Program-made: the position numbers and the translations under genes | The notes under the pieces: generated by a model | What the model saw: the letters and a program-made list of their open reading frames with translations, nothing else | What the model was told of the DNA's origin: nothing | The model's database searches: none | Shown here: positions 57,044 to 64,000 of the stretch, in pieces | Numbering within the stretch: the stretch's first letter is position 1 | Layout of the letters: each line of letters starts with the position of its first letter | Assembly (NCBI RefSeq): GCF_000517385.1 | Contig: NZ_BAUW01000003.1 | Coordinates: 1 to 64,000, forward strand | DNA from: Mesobacillus boroniphilus JCM 21738 | GTDB taxonomy: Bacteria; Bacillota; Bacilli; Bacillales; Cytobacillaceae | Length of the DNA stretch: 64,000 bases | Direction of reading: 5' to 3'

Positions 57044-57703
57044 ATGGGAAAAAAAGCTTTGATAGCTGGCTCGACAGGATTAATTGGGAATGAATTGCTG
57101 CAGATTTTGTTGGATTCGAAGGAATATGACCAGGTGACGGCAATTGTAAGAAGGCCGCTTGACGTCAAACACTCTAAGCTAGTAGAAAGGGTGATTGATT
57201 TTGACCGATTGGAAGAGTATATAGGGTTATTTGCAGTTGACGATGTATTCTGCTGCCTTGGAACAACAATCAAGAAAGCAAAGACTAAGGAAGCAATGTG
57301 GAAGATAGATGTAGACTACCCTGTGTCAATTGCCAAATTGGCCAGTTCTAAAGGAGCCAGGAAGTTTTTGCTTGTCAGCTCGATGAATGCTGATCCAGAT
57401 TCTCCAATATTTTATTCGAAAATGAAAGGAAAGCTGGAGGAAGAAATCAAGCGGATTCCATTTGAAACAACAGCCATCTTCCGCCCATCATTGTTATTGG
57501 GGGAGCGAGATGAATTTAGGCTTGGCGAAAGAGCAGCTGCAGCAATTTTTACTAAAATGCCTTTTCTCTTTGCGGGACCATTCAAGAAATACAAAGCAAT
57601 AGAGGGGAAGACGGTGGCATCAGCGATGTATAGAGTTGCACAGTTGGACAAGACGGGGTTTACAATTTATCCCTCGGAACATATACATGAGCTTGGGGAA
57701 TAA
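57044..57703 (+). CDS. NAD(P)-binding oxidoreductase, HTATIP2-like
   Basis: 219 residues. Rossmann motif ALIAGSTGLIGNELLQILLD, then VDDVFCCLGTTIKKAKTKEA and FLLVSSMNADPDSPIFYSKM with the Y-x3-K pair. This is the HTATIP2/CC3-like atypical SDR group; substrate unknown. ATG 57044 follows GGGAGGTC. Confidence 0.85.
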   Translation: MGKKALIAGSTGLIGNELLQILLDSKEYDQVTAIVRRPLDVKHSKLVERVIDFDRLEEYIGLFAVDDVFCCLGTTIKKAKTKEAMWKIDVDYPVSIAKLASSKGARKFLLVSSMNADPDSPIFYSKMKGKLEEEIKRIPFETTAIFRPSLLLGERDEFRLGERAAAAIFTKMPFLFAGPFKKYKAIEGKTVASAMYRVAQLDKTGFTIYPSEHIHELGE

Positions 57704-57740
57704 CTGGCCAATAACTGACAAACTTAAAAAAGAATTAAAA

Positions 57741-57771
57741 AAGCAAAGCGAGAAAGGTCGCTTTGTTTTTT
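57741..57771 (+). terminator. Terminator after the HTATIP2-like gene
   Basis: GCAAAGCGA pairs with TCGCTTTGT, followed by TTTTTCT. Confidence 0.85.
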
Positions 57772-57783
57772 CTAATCCTAGCT

Positions 57784-59215
57784 GCTTAATTCCTGCTGAT
57801 TGTCATGTCGGTCATTCCGATGACCATCGTCGGCGTCATTCTTGGATTATTCCTGAGTCATCTCTTCATCCCACTTCACTTTTAACGGAACGTTTTCCTC
57901 ATTGATTTTCAGTTCACCTACAGGCATCTGTAAAAAGGCTTGCTCAATGAATTGCTTGATCTGCGGCTGGGACAATCCCGCTTTTTCAATTTCAGACTCA
58001 TTCAGCTGGACAACTTGTTCAACAGAAGTTCTTTCAATGGAATTTTCGGCCGCGACAATTCCTTCAATAGTCTTTAGTTCTTCTATAAACCCATCAGCGA
58101 TTGTTTGGAGTTCATCAAAGCTCTCACCTGAGATATTGATTCGAACAGGGGACCCGCCGCCTCCAGACATGGCTGCTGCGGCGCTCTTCAAAGGAACCTT
58201 CTCCTCTAGACCTCTTAATGACTTAAGAATCTTTTCATTCACGTCTTTTTGTTCTCTTGTAATTTCATCGCCTTTTGTCATATTGATGACGGTGTACAGC
58301 ATGTTGCCATTATCCATTACATAGTAAGATCCAATATCTTTAACCTCGTCTAGTGCTTTGTTCATTTCATCAGGAACTTCTCGGATAGAGAAGGAATCAG
58401 AGTGAACGAAACAATTACAGAGCTAATGAGAGTAATGGCTACAACAACAGATAGGATGATCATGAATGAGCCCATTTCACCGCCAAGCAAACCAATCGGC
58501 ACAAAAACGACAATTGCGGTGAGCATCGAAGCCAGAACGGCTGTGGCTACTTCCTGGGTTCCTTTAATGACTGCCTCCAGACTCTTTAAACCGAGTTTTT
58601 TTTACGGTAGATGGATTCAAGAATAACGATGGATGAATCGACCATCATCCGATTCCAAGTCCGAGACCGATCAAGGTGAGCATATTGAAGCTGTCACCAA
58701 AAACCCACATTGAAGCGAAAGTGAGATTGATAATCCTACGATCAATGTAGCACGGATATTTCTCAAGAACAGCATCAGAATCGCGACGGCAATAGCAGCA
58801 CCAATCAGGATATTGCTCGTCACTCCATCAATCGAATCCTTGATATAATCCGCTTGGGCGACCATTTCATTCAATTCGACGCCGCTGACTAATCCTTCTT
58901 CGCGGATTTGTTTGATTTCCTCACGTACTGCTTCTGCCAGCTCAATTTGAGTGGCATCGGCTACTCTGCCTACCTGGACAAAATGAAATCCTTCGATCCA
59001 TTTTTCCAGGCTTCCTGACAGCAATACATCATGTACTTAAGGAAGAGCTTCCAGTCTCGGTTCCAGGATGTTCTTGGCAAAGGATGTCATCTTTTCCATG
59101 TCAGATCCAGAAACATCCATGAAAAAGTCGTAAGCCTGGCTAGTGCCAAATTGTCCGGTCATCACATCTTTGACACCGCTAATGTTATCCCTTGAATTAG
59201 AAATCCATAATGAGC
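57784..59215 (-). pseudogene. Scrambled remnant of an AcrB/SwrC-type RND efflux pump
   Basis: Minus-strand pieces follow RND order: porter region (FGTSQAYDFFMDVSGSDM), GRVADATQIELAEAVREE, helices (GAAIAVAILMLFLRNIRATL), the Asp-rich helix MMVDSSIVILESIYR, GLLGGEMGSFMIILSVVVAI, then the second porter region (SPVRINISGESFDELQTIAD). The N-terminus is missing, several frame breaks and a stop interrupt it, and the C-terminus is gone except for about 50 bases that lie inverted on the plus strand (57786-57830: LIVMSVIPMTIVGVILGLF, an RND helix). Deletion plus inversion goes beyond simple base loss, so this is a true pseudogene or a chimeric assembly. Confidence 0.85.
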
Positions 59216-59487
59216 CTGAGACAGATTTTTACATAGGGTTGAAGACGGAGAAGGAATAGGCAGATAAATGGAGAATAATAAGTTTTCATAGAAAAATGCG
59301 AGGTGAGGTATTGCAGCCAGCTAAATGTTTCCGGCATTGTGCCAATCATGAAGGATGGAAGATTTATAGAAGGAGTTGAGAGTGCCTCGCAGGAGTGAGC
59401 CATGCACTTTTGATCAAGATGAGCGATTACAAATAGCCTTCTCGAGGATGGTTCATTAGAAGGCTATTTTAATATCTCTAAAAGATC
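59216..59487. other. Gap between the RND remnant and the SleL gene
   Basis: No gene. AATAGCCTTCT (59432-59442) pairs with AGAAGGCTATT (59458-59468), a hairpin with moderate T runs, probably the terminator of the minus-strand SleL gene. AATGCGAGG ... TATTGCAGCCAGC (59296-59331) resembles bases 4737-4783. Confidence 0.5.
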
Positions 59488-60902
59488 TTACTGCAACTTC
59501 TTTATATTAAAGTTATCGTCCAGCAGGACCCAGTTTTGCGGGAAGGGGTAGCCAAGCACCAGTAGCTGACTCCACGCAAGTTGTATTGCTTGATCAGGTC
59601 GAACTTTGCCTGGGCACTGCGGGCGTCTTCGAACCATACTTCGTGTTCACGGCCCTGTTCATCAGTGTAGCGGAAGTATGGCGATGCTGCTACAGTATCA
59701 TATTGGATCGCAGCGCCATATCTGATGGCTCGGCTCACTGCTTCCTGCGGGCTGTATGTTTCTGCTTCCTGCCCCTGGACATGGGGGATGATCCAGTCTC
59801 TTGCATATAGCTGGAATCCCATCAGGATTTTATTCCTAGGGATAGCGGTAATCGCGTAATCAAGCACTCTGCGGATTTCGTTCAATGGTGAAACAGCCTG
59901 AGGCGATCCGAAACGGTAGCCCCATTCGTATGTCATCAAAACAACAAAATCTGCTATCCTGCCGTGTGCAGGATAATCATGCGCTTCATATAATAATCCT
60001 TTTTGATCGGCCCTGACTTTTGGAGCAAGAGAGGTTGAAACAAAATAGCCTTCTTTATGAAGGGCATCAACGGCTTCCTGCAGAAATGTATTATAATGCT
60101 CACGGTCTGCAGGCAGGACATTTTCAAAATCAATGTTCAAGCAACGGTAACCTTTTTCACGCATGACAGTAAGGATATTGTTGAGCAGTGTGTTACGATT
60201 TGCTTCACTGGCAAGTACTTCATGGGCGATATTCTCCCCAGCCTCAGTCGCTGTAAGTTGGTGATCGACATCATTGGCAGAGCGCCTTTTGCCAGTCCTG
60301 TCTGGATGGCTTCGGTATCATCCTTCATGTAAAGGATAAGCGAACCGTCAGGCTGAATGACATATGCAAACGGAGCAATATAGGTCATCAGATCAGCTGC
60401 TTCGCCGACCAGCTCAATTGCCTTTTCGTCAGAGTGATAGGTGAATGCATTTGATTCAATCGTTGGTTTCCGTTTTGGAATGACTAGAATAGTACCTGGA
60501 TACAGCAGATTAGGATTTTGGATTTGATTGGCCTTGATGATCGCCTGTATGGTTACCCCATAACGCTGGGATATGTGCCATAGAGTTTCACCGCGCTGGA
60601 TCGTATGGCGGGTAGCTGATATGCGGAGTACGGTCCCAGTAGATAAGGGCAGGGTTGGTGATAGCATTAGCCCGGATGATAGCATCTACGGTCGTACCGT
60701 AACGCTGGGCAATGGACCATAAAGCTTCTCCGGCTCGAACTGAATGGAATATATCATGAGATGGAATAAGAAGGGCCTGGCCAACGACTAGCTGGTTTGG
60801 GTTTTCCAGTCCATTTATTTCGCTGATTTGTGCAACAGTTACCTGATATCTGTTTGCAATTTGCCACAGGGCTTCCCCTCTTTGGACAACATGAATGATC
60901 AT
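59488..60902 (-). CDS. SleL/YaaH-type spore cortex hydrolase: three LysM plus GH18 (frame breaks)
   Basis: About 471 residues. Three LysM domains (about 2-46, 49-95, 97-143): VVQRGEALWQIANRYQVTVA, SVRAGEALWSIAQRYGTTVD and TIQRGETLWHISQRYGVTIQ. The GH18 domain follows; the catalytic Glu is in CLNIDFENVLPADR. Close to YaaH/SleL, which split N-acetylglucosamine bonds in cortex fragments during germination; these usually have two LysM, so a third is notable. Breaks near 60640, 60180 and 59545; the true end is LLDDNFNIKKLQ at 59488. RBS GGAGG. Confidence 0.88.
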
Positions 60903-61069
60903 AATGAACCTCCCTCAGGAAAAAGTCCTACAATATGCTATGAGAAAAAAAGGGATTATATGTTGAGGGATGAATTATTATTCTCAGTTAATTGCTAAAA
61001 GCGAGCTGTGCTGTGGAGGGGTTAATGCGTATTTGTGGCACAACTTTGGAAGGTAAGGAGGATATGGGA

Positions 61070-61162
61070 ATGGAATTATGGGTAGGTTCAGCTGGTGTAT
61101 GCATCAATGAACATGGGGAAATTCTGATGGTCCTGCAGGGGAAAGAGGACGAGGAAAAACTT
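61070..61162 (+). pseudogene. N-terminal fragment of a Nudix hydrolase
   Basis: ATG 61070 follows AAGGAGG. ELWVGSAGVCINEHGEILMV and LQGKEDEEKL are a typical Nudix first strand and loop. The next expected residues (W-x-VP-x-GGK) are not on this strand; they lie inverted at 61368. After 61162 the plus strand reads unrelated sequence. Confidence 0.75.
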
Positions 61163-61164
61163 GT

Positions 61165-61500
61165 TTCGCTCATCTCACTCACCTTTTTCCAGGCAATTTC
61201 ATGGATCAGCCCGTCAGGATCCTGAATTTGGATTTCTCTTCCAGTTACTTTTATCTCAAAGTACTGAACCTTGACTTTCACTCCGGAAATGACACCACTT
61301 TTCATAAAAAGCTGACGGACGATTTCCGCTTCATATCCGGTTTCCTTACCGCCTGCAGGTACTGCCCAAACAATTAAGTGATTGAACATTTCCGACACGC
61401 GGAATTGCACATTTGTGAAGCCAAATGGCTGGATGACGGCAGAAACGGCTATATATAAGGCGGCCAAAATCCCGTTTCGGACAATCATTCTCGTATTCAT
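61165..61500 (-). pseudogene. QueT N-terminus joined to an inverted Nudix C-terminus
   Basis: From 61500 the minus strand encodes about 44 residues of QueT (NGILAALYIAVSAVIQPFGF, TNVQFRVSEMFNHLIV), a queuosine-precursor transporter. At about 61368 the frame passes directly into WAVPAGGKETGYEAEIVRQL ... DPDGLIHEIAWKKVSEM, the C-terminal half of the Nudix protein whose start is at 61070 on the plus strand. The Nudix box itself (between GGKE and TGYEA) is missing. The QueT membrane helices 2-5 are absent. Neither protein can work as drawn. Confidence 0.8.
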
Positions 61501-61508
61501 TTTTCATC

Positions 61509-61546
61509 TCTCCTAGTTTTTTTACGTGGGATGGTTACGAACCACG
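61509..61546 (-). promoter_or_regulatory. preQ1-I riboswitch upstream of queT
   Basis: On the minus strand CGTGG and CCACG form the stem, the loop carries TTCGTAACCATC, and the A-rich tail TAAAAAAACTA leads into GGAGAG, the ribosome-binding site, 12 bases before the queT ATG. This is the preQ1 class I layout with the tail pairing into the loop (H-type pseudoknot). Since the tail abuts the ribosome-binding site, translational control is likely. Confidence 0.87.
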
Positions 61547-61733
61547 TTATTTAAAAGCCAGTTTTATATTGTATAGGATAAAAGACCTTCTCACAATATA
61601 ATTTTCTTAGAATAATAGTTGGAGGTCCAGCATGAAATCTCAGTTTAAAGTATCTTTATTTTAAAATATATCATGGGGTTGTTATAATTTGGTGATAAGA
61701 ACTTAGGCTACTTTAGATAAAGGGGTTATGTAA

Positions 61734-62579
61734 ATGTTTAATAGAGATATCAAGAAACATTGGACCGTTCAATATGAAGAGAGAGGGATGCCGCACGTCC
61801 AGGCAGGACTTGTACTTAATCCGCAAAACTGGAGGGAGTTGGATCCTTTCATTTTGATGGCGGAGGACTGGTTTAAGCGCGGGACGTTTTCCGATCACCC
61901 GCATCGCGGTTTCCAGACAATTACTTATATCATTGACGGAAGGCTTGAGCACATTGACAACCATGGAGGTCACAGCATCCTGGAATCTGGTGATATCCAG
62001 TACATGAACGCCGGAAGCGGTGCGCGGCATGCTGAAGAGGCAGTGGATAATGATATAGCACATACACTGCAGCTCTGGCTGAATCTTCCTAAGGAACTGA
62101 AAGAAACAACCACTTCTTATCAAAACGTGTATTCCGAGCATGCACCTGTTGTCCAGTTTGAAGGCGGGACTTTAAAGGTGTATTCAGGAGAATCTGCTGG
62201 AGTGAAAGGGCCTCTCGAGCCATTAGTGCCTTTTACACTATCAGAAATCCAGCTAGCTGAAGGCGCGGACTTCTCATACGAATTGCCGGAATCACATAAC
62301 GCATTCCTATATATACTTTCAGGTGATATCGAGGCCGGCTCAAGTCAAACAAACCTCAAAAAGTCTTCAGCGGCGACTTTGACTTTTAATGACGGAGGCG
62401 AAGGTACAAGCGGACTAATGCTGAAAGCGAATAAACGCTCAAAAGTATTGGTATATTCCGGGAAGCCAATCAAAGAGGAAGTGGTCGCCTACGGACCGTT
62501 TGTGATGAATTCGATGGAGGAAATTCGCCAGGCTTACCGTGATTATCAGGAAGGGAAGTTCGGCGAGGCGGCGGAATAA
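61734..62579 (+). CDS. Pirin-family protein
   Basis: 281 residues, two cupin domains. Metal ligands in SDHPHRGFQTITYIIDG (HPH) and later HIDNHGGHS, GSGARHAEE. Pirins bind iron and some act as quercetinases or redox sensors. The second cupin is less conserved. The start ATG 61734 has a weak AAGGGG site 14 bases upstream. Confidence 0.9.
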   Translation: MFNRDIKKHWTVQYEERGMPHVQAGLVLNPQNWRELDPFILMAEDWFKRGTFSDHPHRGFQTITYIIDGRLEHIDNHGGHSILESGDIQYMNAGSGARHAEEAVDNDIAHTLQLWLNLPKELKETTTSYQNVYSEHAPVVQFEGGTLKVYSGESAGVKGPLEPLVPFTLSEIQLAEGADFSYELPESHNAFLYILSGDIEAGSSQTNLKKSSAATLTFNDGGEGTSGLMLKANKRSKVLVYSGKPIKEEVVAYGPFVMNSMEEIRQAYRDYQEGKFGEAAE

Positions 62580-62667
62580 AGGATGGACCTTCCAGCTGAA
62601 TTCCAAAGAATTGACGGAATACAAATTGTCATGTATCATAATCGTATACATTTGAATAGTTTCTCCT

Positions 62668-62817
62668 AAAGGGGAGTAGCTTTCACAACAGAGTCGTCAT
62701 TACGGAGATCACTCCCGGCTTTGTTGGCAACGATAGTTGTTAGCAAGACCTTTGCCATATTTGGTGAAGGTCTTTATTTGTTTTCAGACCTTCACCTGAG
62801 CGGGTGAAGGTTTTTTT
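62668..62817 (+). promoter_or_regulatory. yybP-ykoY manganese riboswitch with complete expression platform
   Basis: Aptamer 62668-62756: AAAGGGGAGTAGC, CGTCATTACGGAGATCAC, CCGGCTTTGTTGGCAA and GCAAGACCTTTGCC match the yybP-ykoY consensus. Downstream are three competing hairpins: GACCTTTGCC (62747) with GGTGAAGGTC (62763); GGTGAAGGTC with GACCTTCACC (62787); and ACCTTCACC (62788) with GGGTGAAGGT (62802) plus a T7 run, the terminator. Mn2+-stabilised P1 (AAAGG/CCTTT) would free GGTGAAGGTC to prevent termination, an ON switch as known for mntP-type genes. No exporter gene follows. Confidence 0.9.
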
Positions 62818-62967
62818 ATGGGTAATCAAATAAGGTTAGAAAAAGTGGTTTCTCACAAGCGCGTGCAAGAGCAAGGAATGTAGAAACATTTTTATAAATC
62901 ATCTAAAGATATAATGAGGCATTTTCCTAACGATAAACATAAATTTAAGTATTGGAGTGTGGATGTT

Positions 62968-63096
62968 GTGAAGAAAATAAAGACTAGTTTTAATGAACTT
63001 GTTAAAAAGAACAAGGAAGAATTGTTAGCAGACCAAAAGCGGATCGAGAACATCGAGAAGCGGCTTGATGACAAATACACCAATCCAAAAAAATAA
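62968..63096 (+). CDS. FbpB-family small basic protein
   Basis: 42 residues, GTG start at 62968 ten bases after GGAG. KTSFNELVKKNKEELLADQK and RIENIEKRLDDK match the FbpB small basic protein family (F-x-E-L-V-x-x-N-k-x-E-L-L-x-D), which in B. subtilis works with the Fur-controlled small RNA FsrA to spare iron. An ATG further upstream (62914) is in frame but has no ribosome-binding site. It lies downstream of the manganese riboswitch terminator, though probably with its own promoter. Confidence 0.8.
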   Translation: MKKIKTSFNELVKKNKEELLADQKRIENIEKRLDDKYTNPKK

Positions 63097-63112
63097 ATAA
63101 CGGAGGAACAAG

Positions 63113-63504
63113 ATGTTACTACGGAAGTATATGTCTTTGCTGGGAGTAGGCTCCGCCCAGATCGACCTGATTTTGGAGAAGGATGTTTTAGTCCCTGGTG
63201 ATTCGGTGAATGGGAAATTTTTGATCAAGGGGGGGACGGTTGACCAGGATCTCCAGCTCATTGAGTGTGCCCTTGTCATGGTGAATTTGAAGACAGAAGC
63301 AGAAAAGGTACTGGATACTGTATCAATCGATGTACAGTTGAGGATTCAGCCAGATGGAGATGATATGGTGCCGTTCAGTTTCCTGCTGCCCTTGGATGTC
63401 CCACCATCAAGCAAGGATATCTCTTATCATTTAAAACAAAGCTGGTCTTTAAACAGGGCGTTGAAAGCTGGGATGAAGACATGATCAAGGTGGTGAAGGG
63501 CTGA
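63113..63504 (+). CDS. spo0M: Spo0M-family sporulation-control protein, short (frame break near 63435)
   Basis: About 130 residues. Arrestin-like N-terminal domain: LLGVGSAQIDLILEKDVLVP, GDSVNGKFLIKGGTVDQDLQ and VPFSFLLPLDVPPSS, all typical of Spo0M. In the given frame it ends at 63484; the next frame gives KTKLVFKQGVESWDEDMIKV to 63504, so one base is missing near 63435. Even repaired it is about half the usual length (about 250 residues), keeping only the N-terminal half, possibly a natural short form or a deletion. RBS CGGAGGAAC. Confidence 0.8.
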
Positions 63505-63571
63505 ACGGATGAATCTGTGCGTGTAAAAAACCGTCACCGCCTTTCGGCAATACAGTGAGAGGAGCGAGAGT

Positions 63572-64000
63572 ATGAATCAATATGAACATCTGGCAAATAG
63601 TGTTGTTTATTCTATCAGAGGAACAAAAGCTGCTTTGGTTCATAAAGATCCATCTCTAAAGCTGGTTGGAGAGGGAAGGAGCGCGTTCGCGTTCAGGATC
63701 AACGGTACAGATCTAGTTTTAAAGGTTTTTTTTCCGCAGTATGAGAAGATTGCAGCAGAAGAAGCAGGGATTTACAAGGAGCTTGCGGGAAATCCATTTT
63801 TCCCTTCTCTCCATGAATCGGGACGCAATTATTTAGTCATGGATTACGTCCGGGGCATGACGCTCTATCAATGTTTAGTTAATGGCATGCCGATTGCCGC
63901 CGGCCATATTGAGGAAGTCGATTATGCCCTTAAGCTTGCAAAAGAAAAAGGCTTGAATCCATCTGACATCCATTTGCGGAACATCATCATCACTCCAGAT
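63572..64000 (+). CDS. Serine/threonine kinase-like protein, cut by the window end
   Basis: At least 143 residues; the frame is open at 64000. A kinase N-lobe is visible: VGEGRSAFAFRINGTDLVLK (glycine-rich loop and Lys) and NYLVMDYVRGMTLYQCL (hinge), then GLNPSDIHLRNIIIT, resembling the catalytic loop with HxD altered to PSDIHLRN. This resembles YrzF-type small kinases of Bacillus. ATG 63572 follows GAGAGGAGCGAGAG. Confidence 0.75.
   Translation, partial: MNQYEHLANSVVYSIRGTKAALVHKDPSLKLVGEGRSAFAFRINGTDLVLKVFFPQYEKIAAEEAGIYKELAGNPFFPSLHESGRNYLVMDYVRGMTLYQCLVNGMPIAAGHIEEVDYALKLAKEKGLNPSDIHLRNIIITPD

Overview
The window reads as a low-GC, spore-forming Bacillaceae chromosome. Signs of this are a spore muramic-delta-lactam deacetylase (PdaA), Spo0M, a SleL/YaaH-type cortex hydrolase, the SinI/SinR pair, YfkD, YfkK (DUF1128), FbpB, Gram-positive lipoprotein signals, AGGAGG ribosome-binding sites and TTG/GTG starts. 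A truncated nitrous-oxide-reductase accessory cluster and a selenate/tetrathionate-reductase-like operon point to a respiratory generalist, perhaps near Mesobacillus; the genus is an inference. No rRNA, tRNA, CRISPR or transposase gene was seen.

Layout. 0.5-4.5 kb: nosD-nosL-nosY-nosF plus a convergent second NosL-like lipoprotein; nosZ is not in view. 4.9-6.6 kb: a SinR paralogue, a small zinc-ribbon protein, a c-di-GMP-I riboswitch leading into a 41-residue SinI, and a convergent SinR. 6.8-11.8 kb: TreR-type regulator, ComFB-like protein, PfpI/DJ-1 protein, methionine aminopeptidase, RpiR regulator and 6-phosphogluconate dehydrogenase. 11.9-24.1 kb: the main unit. A binding protein, a histidine kinase and an NtrC-type sigma-54 activator lie upstream of a NERD gene. 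Then come a clear -24/-12 promoter and tatA, an Fe-S subunit, an NrfD anchor, a Tat-exported molybdoenzyme and a TorD-type chaperone. 24.4-38.3 kb: transporters (AGCS, ZosA-like P-type ATPase, EamA, MFS), YtxH proteins, OsmC, YfkD and gamma-glutamyltransferase. 38.5-53.5 kb: class I fumarase, PdaA, AlkA, RlmCD, a TetR-controlled MMPL/coiled-coil export pair, ferritin, large catalase and a GltS-like protein. 53.9-64 kb: lipid-related membrane proteins, a DAK2-DegV fusion, a scrambled RND pseudogene, SleL, a Nudix/QueT chimera behind a preQ1 riboswitch, pirin, a manganese riboswitch without its gene, FbpB, Spo0M and a partial kinase.

Two features colour the whole window. First, more than 30 reading-frame breaks occur in genes that are otherwise intact and conserved. 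Nearly all are repaired by restoring one base, usually in a short run of identical bases, so sequencing deletions are the likely cause. Genes are annotated across these breaks. Second, several intergenic gaps hold phased repeat arrays: three related six-unit arrays at a 20-bp step, one array at a 21-bp step, and five stem-loops at exactly 52 bp. Three riboswitches (c-di-GMP, preQ1, Mn2+) are recognisable; two of them precede a broken or missing gene.
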